Origin: an uncultured Porphyromonadaceae bacterium
GTDB lineage: Bacteria; Bacteroidota; Bacteroidia; Bacteroidales; Muribaculaceae
Length of the DNA: 64,000 nucleotides
Assembly (NCBI GenBank): GCA_947427285.1
Contig: CANEHE010000004.1
Coordinates: 60,575-124,574 of the forward strand
Direction of reading: 5' to 3'
Each line of letters begins with the position of its first letter. The first letter of the stretch is position 1. A model generated the notes under the pieces. That model had not been told where the DNA came from. It saw only the letters and a program-made list of their open reading frames with translations, and did no database searches. Shown here one piece after another: positions 26,018 through 34,948 of this stretch. Made by a program: the position numbers and the translations under genes.

Positions 26018-26848
26018 ATGGAATGGCTTGACGCGCTTATTCTCGGAATTGTACAGGGACTGGCGGAGTATCTCCCGATCAGTTCAAGCGGCCATCTTGA
26101 GATTTTCCGGGAGATACTCGGCATCGACCTCCCGTCCGATCAGGTGCTCCAGTTCGACATCATGGTCCATGCGGCGACAGTATGCTCGACGATCGTGGTT
26201 CTGTGGCCGATGTTCTCGCGCCTTTGCAGAAGTTTCTTCACGTTCAGACGCGATGACGACTTCTATTACGTATGCAAGATTCTTGTCAGCTGCATCCCTG
26301 TCGGAATCGTGGGAGTCTTCTTCAAAGACCAGGTCGAGGCGTTCTTCGGCAACGGCCTGACCGTGGTAGGAATCTGCCTGATAGCGACTGCCTGTCTGCT
26401 TGCGTTCGCCCACTTCAGCGGAGTGGACCGACGTACCGGCAGAATGATATCAGGCGAACGGGGACGCGACATCGGCTGGCTTGACGCCTTTGTCATAGGA
26501 TGCGCACAGGCCGTGGCAGTGCTTCCAGGTCTCAGCCGTTCCGGCACCACAATCGCCACCGGCATACTTATCGGAGACAAACGCGACAAAGTGGCATCGT
26601 TCTCTTTCCTTATGGTCATCCTCCCTATTCTGGGGGAGGCCCTGCTCGACACCGCGAAACTACTGAGCGGCCATACATCGGCCGAGAACAGCGTAGGCGC
26701 GCTTTCGCTTGTAGTGGGTTTTGTAAGTGCTTTCGTAGTGGGATGCTGCGCATGCAGATGGATGCTGTCGCTGGTCCGTCGCGGAAAACTTGTATGGTTT
26801 GCCGTTTACTGTCTGGTCATGGCAGTCGTGTGTCTGCTATGGCGATGA
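26018..26848 (+). CDS. uppP: Undecaprenyl-diphosphatase UppP (BacA)
   Basis: UppP dephosphorylates undecaprenyl diphosphate to recycle the lipid carrier of cell-wall and glycan synthesis; extra copies confer bacitracin tolerance. The 276-residue multi-span protein carries the family motifs QGLAEYLPISSSGHLEI (about 13-30, catalytic Glu and Ser cluster) and LPGLSRSGTTIATGI (about 169-183, catalytic Arg). Length is normal. It begins 3 nt after DUF3098 and is followed by truB after 25 nt. Confidence 0.95.
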   Translation: MEWLDALILGIVQGLAEYLPISSSGHLEIFREILGIDLPSDQVLQFDIMVHAATVCSTIVVLWPMFSRLCRSFFTFRRDDDFYYVCKILVSCIPVGIVGVFFKDQVEAFFGNGLTVVGICLIATACLLAFAHFSGVDRRTGRMISGERGRDIGWLDAFVIGCAQAVAVLPGLSRSGTTIATGILIGDKRDKVASFSFLMVILPILGEALLDTAKLLSGHTSAENSVGALSLVVGFVSAFVVGCCACRWMLSLVRRGKLVWFAVYCLVMAVVCLLWR

Positions 26849-26873
26849 CCTCAATTTGTTTATTTCCTTAGAG

Positions 26874-27590
26874 ATGGATTTTATTTCCGGAGAAATATTA
26901 TATATAGACAAGCCTTATGGCTGGACCTCCTTCGACGCCGTGAAAAGGCTCAGAGGTGCCATACAGCGGAGATTGAGGCTGAAGAAATTCAAGGTGGGGC
27001 ATGCCGGTACTCTTGATCCGTTGGCCACCGGGGTGCTTATCGTCTGCACCGGTCGCGCCACGCGCCGTATTGAGGAGCTGCAGGCCGGCTCAAAGGAGTA
27101 TGTGGCCACATTGAGACTCGGTGCCACCACTCCGAGTTTCGATCTTGAGAAGGAGATCGACGCCACATATCCCACCGACCATATCACACGTGAGCTTGTG
27201 GAGAGTGTTCTCCCCGGTTTCACAGGACATATCATGCAGGTACCTCCCGTATTCTCAGCCGTGAAAGTGGATGGCAAAAGAGCCTACAAGTTCGCACGCA
27301 AAGGTGCCGAGGTAGAGCTGAAGGCCAAGCCTCTGCGGATTGATGAGCTGGAACTTCTGTCGTTCTCACAGGAGGAGATCGTGCTGCGGATAGTGTGCGG
27401 AAAGGGCACCTACATACGTGCTCTGGCACGCGACATCGGCGTGGCTCTGCGGAGCGGCGCGCACCTGACGGCGTTGCGGCGTACACGTGTCGGCAATGCC
27501 AGAGCGGAAGACTGTCTGTCGGTAGACGCCGCTGTGGCGATGATCGACAATTGCCCGCTGGAGTTTCCCGCCGATCCTGCCGCCAACTGA
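26874..27590 (+). CDS. truB: tRNA pseudouridine(55) synthase
   Basis: TruB makes pseudouridine 55 in the T loop of tRNAs. The start is put at 26874 (MDFISGEILYIDKPYGWTSFDAV); an earlier in-frame start at 26790 would lie inside uppP. The 238-residue protein has KPYGWTSFD, the catalytic motif GHAGTLDPLATGVLIV (Asp, about residue 48), the PPVFSAVKVDGKRAYKFAR segment and CGKGTYIRALARDIG. It is shorter than E. coli TruB because the PUA-like end is absent, as is common in Bacteroidetes. Confidence 0.94.
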   Translation: MDFISGEILYIDKPYGWTSFDAVKRLRGAIQRRLRLKKFKVGHAGTLDPLATGVLIVCTGRATRRIEELQAGSKEYVATLRLGATTPSFDLEKEIDATYPTDHITRELVESVLPGFTGHIMQVPPVFSAVKVDGKRAYKFARKGAEVELKAKPLRIDELELLSFSQEEIVLRIVCGKGTYIRALARDIGVALRSGAHLTALRRTRVGNARAEDCLSVDAAVAMIDNCPLEFPADPAAN

Positions 27591-27641
27591 ACGAAATATC
27601 AACAAAGAGTAAAAACAACATACACATACTTATACAGATAG

Positions 27642-28694
27642 ATGAAGCTTTCGCATTTCAAATTCAAACTCCCTGAAAACCTGATTGCCCAATATCCGAG
27701 TGAAAACCGCGACGAATGCCGTCTGATGGTGGTCAACGTCAAGGACAAGACCATCGAGCACAGGATCTTCAAGGATGTCCTCGAGTATTTCGATGACGGC
27801 GATGTGATGCTTTTCAACAACACCCGCGTCTTCCCGGCACGCCTGCATGGCAACAAGGAGAAGACCGGTGCCGGCATTGAGGTGTTTCTTCTCCGTGAGC
27901 TGAATGCCGCCAACAAATTCTGGGATGTGCTGGTGGAACCGGCCCGGAAGATACGTATCGGCAACAAACTGTATTTCGGGGGAGACACCATGGTGGCCGA
28001 GGTTATCGACAACACCACATCCCGCGGCCGCACACTGCGGTTCCTCTATGACGGAAACCACGACGAGTTCAAGGAGACACTCTATTCGCTGGGTGAGACA
28101 CCGTTGCCAGACTATATAAAACGCGACGTGGAGCCTGAGGACGAGGAGCGTTACCAATGCATATTCGCTACCGAGGAAGGAGCGGTGATGGCTCCCGCGG
28201 CAGGTCTGCATTTCAGCCGTGAGCTGCTCAAGAGACTTGAGATAAAAGGTGTAAAAAAAGGATTCATCACCCTTCACAGCGGACGCGGCAATTTTAAGGA
28301 TATTGATGTGGAGGATCTCACGAAGCATCGTATGGACTCGGAGGACATGACTGTCGACGGCGATCTGGTCGATCTGGTCAACGAGGCGAAAGACCGCGAG
28401 TCGAAGGTTTGTGCCGTAGGCACATCCGTAATGAGAGCCATCGCAAGCTCTGTCTGCATGAACGGCCATATAATGCCATATAAGGGATGGACAAACAAAT
28501 TCATCTTCCCTCCCTACGAGTTCTCTGTCTGCACCTCCATGATATCAAATTTCCACACTCCCTACTCCACGATGCTCATGATGGTGGCCGCTTTCGGCGG
28601 CTATGATCTCATCATGCACGCGTATGACGTTGCCATTCAGGAGAAATATGCATTCGGGGCTTATGGCGACGCGATGCTTGTGATCCGGGAATGA
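27642..28694 (+). CDS. queA: S-adenosylmethionine:tRNA ribosyltransferase-isomerase
   Basis: QueA transfers the ribosyl moiety of S-adenosylmethionine to preQ1 in tRNA to make epoxyqueuosine. The 350-residue protein begins [29 protein letters not shown] and contains [24 protein letters not shown] and [11 protein letters not shown], and the C-terminal [18 protein letters not shown] block, all diagnostic. Length is normal. It starts 51 nt after truB, and both are tRNA modification genes in the same unit. Confidence 0.95.
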   Translation: MKLSHFKFKLPENLIAQYPSENRDECRLMVVNVKDKTIEHRIFKDVLEYFDDGDVMLFNNTRVFPARLHGNKEKTGAGIEVFLLRELNAANKFWDVLVEPARKIRIGNKLYFGGDTMVAEVIDNTTSRGRTLRFLYDGNHDEFKETLYSLGETPLPDYIKRDVEPEDEERYQCIFATEEGAVMAPAAGLHFSRELLKRLEIKGVKKGFITLHSGRGNFKDIDVEDLTKHRMDSEDMTVDGDLVDLVNEAKDRESKVCAVGTSVMRAIASSVCMNGHIMPYKGWTNKFIFPPYEFSVCTSMISNFHTPYSTMLMMVAAFGGYDLIMHAYDVAIQEKYAFGAYGDAMLVIRE

Positions 28695-28729
28695 ATAAAT
28701 CCATGCACACCATACAATTAATATAAATC

Positions 28730-29329
28730 ATGAAAAAGTATCTGCTAAGATTCGCCGCCATCTGCCTGACGGCTGTTACAGTGACCAGTCTCCCTTCTTG
28801 CGGCGATGACGACGGGCCGGATGATCCTAACAACGATGTCACACAGGCTGTGCCTGACAAGGCCACCGAAGCTGTTTTTCGTACAGGTCTTGCCGATTCC
28901 GGAAAGTTCAAAGTCTATGAGGACAGCAAATATCAGTATGATCTTGTGATCGAATCGAATTTCACTTATCGTATTCTCCCGTACTACAACACTTCCGAGG
29001 GCTGGAAAAAAGGCTTCAAATTGTTGGGATCCGCCCAGACGGGATACACGGCTGCCGCTCTTGACGACCAGACATATTGGCTGTGCGGCCTCACGGCTCC
29101 CCGCAGTGTGGCTTCGATCGACGATATCACCTGGAATCCATTTGTCTCTTCCTCCACACGCCCTGTGATCGAGGGCTCCGGTCTGAGTACGGACAAAGGA
29201 ATCGCCTTCTACATCACCACATCGAAAAACGAAAGGATCAATGTTCGGGTGTTTGTGACCGGATTCGAAGGTTCCGGCCGCGACGAGAAAGTGAGAGTGG
29301 TCTACTCCTCGTTCACCCCCGCCTCCTGA
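28730..29329 (+). CDS. Lipoprotein of unknown function
   Basis: This 199-residue protein has a lipoprotein signal (MKKYLLRFAAICLTAVTVTSLPSC, Cys at residue 24) followed by an acidic GDDDGPDDPNND linker that often marks surface-exposed lipoproteins in this phylum. The remaining 160 residues look like a beta-rich domain with no family I recognise. It starts 35 nt after queA and ends before a strong terminator, so it may be expressed from the ftsX-queA unit. Confidence 0.7.
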   Translation: MKKYLLRFAAICLTAVTVTSLPSCGDDDGPDDPNNDVTQAVPDKATEAVFRTGLADSGKFKVYEDSKYQYDLVIESNFTYRILPYYNTSEGWKKGFKLLGSAQTGYTAAALDDQTYWLCGLTAPRSVASIDDITWNPFVSSSTRPVIEGSGLSTDKGIAFYITTSKNERINVRVFVTGFEGSGRDEKVRVVYSSFTPAS

Positions 29330-29361
29330 ACCTTACCTTAGACAATAATATTCCTTTAACC

Positions 29362-29400
29362 AGAGGGGATACCGGATTTCGGCATCCCCTCTTTCATTTG
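29362..29400 (+). terminator. Rho-independent terminator after the lipoprotein gene
   Basis: AGAGGGGAT (29362-29370) pairs perfectly with ATCCCCTCT (29384-29392), followed by TTCATTTG. It closes the ftsX-to-lipoprotein unit. Confidence 0.75.
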
Positions 29401-29470
29401 TCCGGTTTTTTAGAGGCTCAAATTCGTACCACCGCTTTTGATTTTTTTGAGTGCCTGTGGAATCTCCATT

Positions 29471-30538
29471 TTATTGCGTCAGAAACACTCTCCAACTGCC
29501 ATCTTTGTCGCCGCGCTCGACGTATTTTTTAGAAATTAGTTTATCCAACAATTTTTGGATGGCTGTAATGCTGATGCCGGTTTCTTCCTGCATATCTGCA
29601 AGAGTAAGTGTCGGCTGGGTACGCATGGCGTTTAGAATTTTAGTATAACTGGGTGTTCGGAAAGCGATTCGTTCCCCATCATACCACCATATATTTTCAT
29701 TTTTCTCGCTCACAAACAATACGTCGTTGTACACTTCGGTAGCTACCAATTCGTTGAAATATCTAAGGAACGGTCGTATGTCTTTGATGTCGGCATGGGC
29801 TCCGTCGCTCGGAACATGGCCTACTTCAAGGTCTGCCTGATGTAGTGCTTCCAAATATTCATTTTTCTTGCGGCTACGGACTACAATCATCGGATAGTTG
29901 TGTCGGGTAAGAATATAATTCACCATCAATCGGGCAATACGTCCGTTGCCGTCTTCAAAAGGGTGAATACGAATATAACGATAGTGAAACAAGGCAGCCA
30001 ACTCCACAGGCGAGAGTTTGCCATTCTGCTCTGCATTGTTATACCAGTCCATCAAATCAGCCATAAGCCCTGGCGTCTCCTCTGGTGAGGCATACTCAAA
30101 ACGATCACCATATCTCGTGATTACGCTATTCGGTCTCGTTTTATACTGGCCGGCATGTATAACATAACTTGTCTGGACACCACCCGGCAAATTTCTATAA
30201 ACTGTGTAATCCTCCCGCAGCAGAGTCTTGTGTAATGTGCGAATAAAATTCTGCGTCAAGGGAATTCCCTTTACTGTAGCCTCTTCGATCATCATTCGCA
30301 AACCTATATTGCTTGCCGTCATCTCCTGAACGTCTCGCACATCCGCCTCTCCTATTACCTTGCCGAAGAGCAGCAGTATTTCCGTCTGCCCATAAGTCAG
30401 GGTATTACCTTCGATGTGATTACTATTGTAGTTGAAATCTACTGTAAAACGACGACTAAGTCTCTCCCGGTCTTTCTCAGAGAGGGGCTGCATGTTTTGC
30501 CAGGCAGCAAGTGCCTTCTTTATATTGAGATATTTCAT
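29471..30538 (-). CDS. Fic family protein (class II, with N-terminal inhibitory motif and C-terminal winged helix)
   Basis: Fic proteins transfer AMP or related groups to target hydroxyls. The 355-residue protein has the full active-site motif HPFEDGNGRIAR (about residues 191-202). An N-terminal inhibitory motif of form (S/T)xxxE(G/N) is S39-NHI-E43-G44, placing it in the self-inhibited class II. A C-terminal winged-helix-like domain (about 300-355; TLTLADMQEETGISITAIQKLLDKLISKKYVERG) could bind DNA, and the promoter carries a perfect dyad, so autoregulation is plausible. It is a single gene with no antitoxin partner alongside, consistent with the inhibitor being in cis. The target is unknown. 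Confidence 0.9.
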   Translation of the reverse strand: MKYLNIKKALAAWQNMQPLSEKDRERLSRRFTVDFNYNSNHIEGNTLTYGQTEILLLFGKVIGEADVRDVQEMTASNIGLRMMIEEATVKGIPLTQNFIRTLHKTLLREDYTVYRNLPGGVQTSYVIHAGQYKTRPNSVITRYGDRFEYASPEETPGLMADLMDWYNNAEQNGKLSPVELAALFHYRYIRIHPFEDGNGRIARLMVNYILTRHNYPMIVVRSRKKNEYLEALHQADLEVGHVPSDGAHADIKDIRPFLRYFNELVATEVYNDVLFVSEKNENIWWYDGERIAFRTPSYTKILNAMRTQPTLTLADMQEETGISITAIQKLLDKLISKKYVERGDKDGSWRVFLTQ

Positions 30539-30551
30539 ACAGAATCTGAAT

Positions 30552-30608
30552 TATCTTTGTACAAAGATAGGAATAAATTTCTAAAAGGTTATACTGATAT
30601 AACCTTTT
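30552..30608 (-). promoter_or_regulatory. Fic promoter with palindrome over the -7 box and a dyad over -33
   Basis: On the minus strand TATCTTTG (30569-30562) is the -7 box and half of an 18-bp perfect palindrome (30552-30569). A second dyad, AAAAGGTTATA (30583-30593) and TATAACCTTTT (30598-30608), covers the -33 position. Both are probable operators, possibly for the winged helix of Fic itself. Confidence 0.55.
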
Positions 30609-30720
30609 CTTGTACTTTTACGGGTAATTATATGAATCGGCAGGCTATGATATGTTAAACAACACTATTCACAGTAATAATTACCTTCATAGCATTTCTG
30701 CAAAATTCAAATGTTAAATT

Positions 30721-30794
30721 GTAGTTAAAAATTATTAAATTAAGAGTTTTTAACTACTCGGGGGGGGTAAACCGGAGAATCCTTATTAACTTTG
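30721..30794 (+). promoter_or_regulatory. Poly-G promoter, copy A (8 G), for the BspA operon at 30837
   Basis: An 11-bp perfect inverted repeat (GTAGTTAAAAA 30721-30731 / TTTTTAACTAC 30747-30757) is followed by a run of eight G (30760-30767), TAAACCG to 30774, and TAACTTTG (30787-30794) as -7 box. GTAAACCG starts exactly 20 nt before the -7 box, as at 62629 and 63756. No TTTG occupies -33. Confidence 0.7.
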
Positions 30795-30836
30795 TGGCAG
30801 AACCAAAACGTATGTTTCATTTTTTATTTATACCAA

Positions 30837-32096
30837 ATGAAAAAGATCTACTCAGTCATCATTGGTGCCGCTTTAGCCACATCCAATGCTTCGTTTGCCG
30901 ATGTATTCACGGTCGGCGACCTTCAGTACACAACTCTTGACGAGTCAACATGCCAGTTGACCAAATCGTTTGCGGGAGCCATTGACCTTGTGATTCCCTC
31001 GAAAGTGACCGATGAGGCCACAAGCAAGGAATACACGGTGGTGTCCATCAAGTATGGTGTTTTCCGCAGTTCAACCATCACCTCATGCGTTGTGCCCGGC
31101 ACAATTCTGAAACCTGGCCCGAACCTTTTCAATATGTGCAGTTCTCTCAAGTCGGTGACATTTGAAGAGGGTGTGGAGGAATTAGGTTACAACTCTTTCC
31201 CGATGTGCACGCAGCTCACCACAGTCAATCTCCCCTCCTCACTCAAGGTGCTTGGCGGAGAAGACGCGCTCGGATTCTCCGAGGGTTCGGCATTCGAGGG
31301 CTGCACCGCGATCACTTCTCTGAAAATACCTTCAGGCATCACCGAGATTCCGGAAAAGACATTCAACGGTTGCACGGCGTTGGCTTCGGTCACGTTTGAA
31401 GGCAAAATCCTCAAGATAGGAAGGAACGCTTTCAACAATTGCACCGTCCTTGCCACAGATCTTGCTTTCCCAGAAATCACATCATTGGGAGTCAATGCAT
31501 TCGGCTATTGCAGTTCCATTACAAAAATCAGCTTAGGAGGATCTCTTGAAGCCATATCGAATGAGGCATTCTATGGATGCAGCAAACTGGAGCAAATCAG
31601 TCTCGGAGAAGGGATCAAGACTATCGGTTCATACGCTTTCAATGGCTGCGGTGCCCTCAAATCCATCTCTTTCCCAGCTTCTGTGACTGAGGTCGGATCC
31701 GAAGCATTCAAGGATTGCGGCGGTCTTACATCGGTTTCATGTATGTCTGAAGTGCCTCCTACAGCTTATGCCAACACATTCCCATCTGCGGTCTATTCAT
31801 CTGCCATACTGAGCGTACCGACAGAGTCGGACGCCGCATACGGAAATGCGGAAGGCTGGAAACTTTTTGAGAACCGAGTGGGTCTTTCCACAGGTGTTGA
31901 CCAGATATCTGTTGCTTCTGTCTCGGTAAAGACCGTTCCGGGAACGATTGTTATCGAAGGTACTGAAGATGTGGCGGAGGTCTACACTCTCTCAGGCCAG
32001 ATGATGACACGTACATCTTCCAGAGAGATCTCGCTTCCGGCCGGAATCTACATTCTACGCATCGGCGGAGAGACATTCAAGACAATCGTGAGATAA
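30837..32096 (+). CDS. BspA-like leucine-rich-repeat surface protein
   Basis: The start at 30837 (MKKIYSVIIGAALATSNASFAD) gives a signal peptide; an upstream in-frame codon at 30792 would overlap the promoter. In 419 residues it has the shared N-terminal domain (FTVGDLQYTTLDESTCQL...VIPSKVTDEATSKEYTVVSI), LRR_5 repeats (about 70-330; SVTFEEGVEELGYNSFPMC, SAFEGCTAITSLKIPSGITEIPEKTFNGCTAL) and a C-terminal sorting-like tail (about 365-419; VYTLSGQMMTR...PAGIYILRIGGETFKTIV). It is the first of three genes driven by a poly-G promoter. Surface adhesion is inferred. Confidence 0.85.
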   Translation: MKKIYSVIIGAALATSNASFADVFTVGDLQYTTLDESTCQLTKSFAGAIDLVIPSKVTDEATSKEYTVVSIKYGVFRSSTITSCVVPGTILKPGPNLFNMCSSLKSVTFEEGVEELGYNSFPMCTQLTTVNLPSSLKVLGGEDALGFSEGSAFEGCTAITSLKIPSGITEIPEKTFNGCTALASVTFEGKILKIGRNAFNNCTVLATDLAFPEITSLGVNAFGYCSSITKISLGGSLEAISNEAFYGCSKLEQISLGEGIKTIGSYAFNGCGALKSISFPASVTEVGSEAFKDCGGLTSVSCMSEVPPTAYANTFPSAVYSSAILSVPTESDAAYGNAEGWKLFENRVGLSTGVDQISVASVSVKTVPGTIVIEGTEDVAEVYTLSGQMMTRTSSREISLPAGIYILRIGGETFKTIVR

Positions 32097-32131
32097 GTAA
32101 CCATAAATTTCCTAATATTCAAATTTACCTT

Positions 32132-33550
32132 ATGAGTAATCTAACAAAAGCTCTTTTACCGGCTGTCATGGCTGTATTCGGCATCTCAGTCGCAGATGCG
32201 TCCACATTTACAGTGGATGGGTTGCAATACATCACCCTGTCTGATTCCACCGTCTCGGTCAAAAAATATTTTGAGGGAACGGATGTGAAGATCCCGTCCA
32301 AAGTCACCGATCCGGATGACGATACCGAATATGCCGTAGTACAGGTGGAACGCCAGGCCTTCTATCAGGCCGATATAAAGACCCTGAGTGTGGCCGGGTC
32401 GGTAAAACATATCGATACTTATGCTTTCTGGAAAGCCAAGGTAGAGACCGTGACAATCGAAGATGGCCTTGAGACCATCGGTCATGCGGCTTTCAAAGCA
32501 TGCCCTAAACTGGCATCGGTCAAACTTCCCTCCACATTGAAGGAACTCGGCACCGTATGGGATGTGACGGGTGTGGATGGGTGTGTCTTTGCAGAGTGTG
32601 GTGCACTCAAAGAAATAGAGGTGCCCGGGAGCGTGGAGACTCTTCCGCAGCAGACGTTTATGGGATGTTCGAGTCTTGCCACCGTCAAACTCAATGAAGG
32701 GACTGACAGTATCGGCGAGCGTGCATTTGAACTCTGTACCTCTCTGAGATCGCTTGAAATCCCTTCTTCGGTAATGAAATTGGGACATGGCATATTCAAC
32801 AAATCAGGACTTGAGAATCCGGTCGTTCCCGGCCAGATCAAGATCATTCCCAACAGTGCCTATCTCTGGTGCCAGAGCATGCAGAGCTTCAAGATCGAGG
32901 AGGGTGTTGAGGAAGTCGGAAAGAGCTCTTTCGCCGATTGCCGCGGATTCACAAGAATCGATGTGCCTAATTCGGTGGAATGGATCCGGAGTGATGCCTT
33001 CCAGGGCAACCCGTTTGTAAAAGAGGTGTACATCGGATCAGGCATACGCCGCATGGGACATGGATGCCTTGCATTGTGGGCACCTGATGAGGCCACCAAT
33101 ACTCCGCAATGGGTGCTGGAGGAGATACACATCGCCTCGCCTGTACCTCCGGTTCATGAGCAGAATGATGATCATTTTGAGATTGTGGCCGATGACTTCT
33201 TCTTCGGAGGCAAGGAGTTTACCGACGAGCTTCGTGCCAAATTCTACTCGGAAGTGAAACTGTATGTTCCGGAATCAGCAATAGAAGAGTATAAGAAAGC
33301 CGACATCTGGAAAGAATTCACCAATATTCTTCCGGAGAAAGAGCCTCAGGAAGGAGTGGACGGCATCACTGTGGACAGCGGAATCCGTATTGAAAACGGA
33401 ATCGTGTATGCCGACAGCAAGATAGAGGTCTACACTCTGTCCGGAGTCCTGGCCGCCTTTTCGGAAGGATCGCTCAATCTTGAGATGCTGGGCAAAGGAA
33501 TGTATATAGTCCGTGCCGGCGACAAGACTATGAAAACCGTTGTGAAATAA
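32132..33550 (+). CDS. BspA-like leucine-rich-repeat surface protein
   Basis: This 472-residue paralogue lies 36 nt after the previous BspA gene. It has a signal peptide (about 1-23), the same N-terminal domain (FTVDGLQYITLSDSTVSVKKYF...IPSKVTDPDDDTEYAVVQV), LRR_5 repeats with longer inserts than its neighbour (about 70-390), and a tail (about 425-472; IEVYTLSGVLAAFSEGSLNLEMLGKGMYIVRAGDKTMKTVV) of the type IX sorting kind. A domain near residues 330-390 breaks the repeat rhythm (PPVHEQNDDHFEIVADDFFFGGKEF) and may be a species-specific insert. Confidence 0.83.
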   Translation: MSNLTKALLPAVMAVFGISVADASTFTVDGLQYITLSDSTVSVKKYFEGTDVKIPSKVTDPDDDTEYAVVQVERQAFYQADIKTLSVAGSVKHIDTYAFWKAKVETVTIEDGLETIGHAAFKACPKLASVKLPSTLKELGTVWDVTGVDGCVFAECGALKEIEVPGSVETLPQQTFMGCSSLATVKLNEGTDSIGERAFELCTSLRSLEIPSSVMKLGHGIFNKSGLENPVVPGQIKIIPNSAYLWCQSMQSFKIEEGVEEVGKSSFADCRGFTRIDVPNSVEWIRSDAFQGNPFVKEVYIGSGIRRMGHGCLALWAPDEATNTPQWVLEEIHIASPVPPVHEQNDDHFEIVADDFFFGGKEFTDELRAKFYSEVKLYVPESAIEEYKKADIWKEFTNILPEKEPQEGVDGITVDSGIRIENGIVYADSKIEVYTLSGVLAAFSEGSLNLEMLGKGMYIVRAGDKTMKTVVK

Positions 33551-33616
33551 TCCCCGTTCGAAAATCTTTATATAGAGGGTGTATCAAAATGTGAAGATGT
33601 TTGGTACACCCTTTTA

Positions 33617-34828
33617 ATGAAAATCATACAGATGAGAAAATTCAACATATACGCCGCAGTCGCATACTTGTCAACGATTGCATTCACGGCCGCAGCAGCA
33701 GATTTCGGATCTTCTGTCTCGGCAGACAGTCGTTTCCAGTCGCAGGATAAGTCATTATCGGAGGTCGGCATCCCCAAGACCCCGGTCTTGAAAAAGACTC
33801 AGACAAAAGCCACCCGCGATGAGGTGTGTGGCTATTATAATTTCGATTCCTACAGACTGACACGTGCGGTCCAGGGATGGGAACGGACATATTGCATGCC
33901 GGTCGTGGCACCTGGCGAAGGTGACGATGATCTTATACTTTATGGTTTCTGGGCGGATTTCGACTACGATGGAACTCCTATTTCCGCCGTGGAGGCCAAA
34001 TTCGACTATGAGAAGCAGCAGGTCATCATCCCTGCCGGAGCAAGTCTCGGCACTTATGGCGAATATTCCGCCTATATCTATGTCAGCGACTGGAATACGG
34101 ACCGGATGCTTGATGAGCCCATCATTCTGAATTATGATGCCGAAAACAAGGGGATGACCTATTACTGTGAGCCCCAGCCGTCAGGCGACAGACCTGTAAG
34201 CTGTTTGATAGTTACAAGTTATCCTGATGCCGTCGGCAAAGTGATTGATCAGGGGGTGGATTTTATCGCTGCAATAGAGATGTACAAGTACAACGGCACG
34301 ATGACTCTTACAGACGTCACACACTCTTCTGACGGCCAGAGCCTTCTCTATATCGATACAGCAGAAGACAGTTTTACGGTCAGGAATTTCGGCAACCGAG
34401 GATTCAGGACTTCCATCAAATTCAATGTGAATTATACCGCCGGGACCTGCACTGCCCAGCCTACCCTCTGCCATAAGGATTTCAAATTCGACGACGGCAA
34501 TGTAATGGATCTCCATTATGCCGGAGGCGATGGTGGTCCGATCACAGGAACATTGGAGAAGCGCACAGACAGCGATATGTATGATGTACATATTCCCTCA
34601 TGGACCCTTTACAATGTCAAAGAGGGGAAAGCAAAGGTCGAGTTCCGTGATTCATATCTTTCCGTTCCCCTTAAGGGGAACAGCAGTGTGGATTCTGCCA
34701 TGACGGATGATACGGATGCTCCGGTCGAGTACTACACTCTTCAGGGAATCCGTATTGCGGACCCAGAAAAGGGATCGTTGGTCATCAGACGCCAGGGACA
34801 GGACGTTAGATTGTTTATCAGGCGTTAG
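33617..34828 (+). CDS. Secreted protein with sorting-like tail, unknown function
   Basis: The 403-residue protein has a signal peptide (to about residue 26, ...FTAAAAD) and, from about 30-360, a beta-rich body with no repeats and no recognised family. The end (VEYYTLQGIRIADPEKGSLVIRRQGQDVRLFIRR) matches the sorting-tail pattern of the BspA and GLUG proteins, so it is probably exported by the same route. It starts 66 nt after the BspA gene and is the last gene before a strong terminator. The start could be 33632 (MRKFNIY). Confidence 0.65.
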   Translation: MKIIQMRKFNIYAAVAYLSTIAFTAAAADFGSSVSADSRFQSQDKSLSEVGIPKTPVLKKTQTKATRDEVCGYYNFDSYRLTRAVQGWERTYCMPVVAPGEGDDDLILYGFWADFDYDGTPISAVEAKFDYEKQQVIIPAGASLGTYGEYSAYIYVSDWNTDRMLDEPIILNYDAENKGMTYYCEPQPSGDRPVSCLIVTSYPDAVGKVIDQGVDFIAAIEMYKYNGTMTLTDVTHSSDGQSLLYIDTAEDSFTVRNFGNRGFRTSIKFNVNYTAGTCTAQPTLCHKDFKFDDGNVMDLHYAGGDGGPITGTLEKRTDSDMYDVHIPSWTLYNVKEGKAKVEFRDSYLSVPLKGNSSVDSAMTDDTDAPVEYYTLQGIRIADPEKGSLVIRRQGQDVRLFIRR

Positions 34829-34873
34829 ATTTCAGGTTTTAGGCGTCAGAAAACAGACAATAGATAATCGAAA

Positions 34874-34907
34874 AGAGGGGGACACCGAATTTTTGGTGTC
34901 CCCCTCT
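34874..34907 (+). terminator. Terminator of the three-gene secreted-protein operon
   Basis: A perfect 13-bp stem (34874-34886 with 34895-34907, AGAGGGGGACACC / GGTGTCCCCCTCT) closes the operon starting at 30837. The bases after it are GATATC, so it lacks a T-tract, as is common in this phylum. Confidence 0.7.
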
Positions 34908-34948
34908 GATATCTAAATTCTAAAGCCCAAGACCTAATTGCCTAACTT

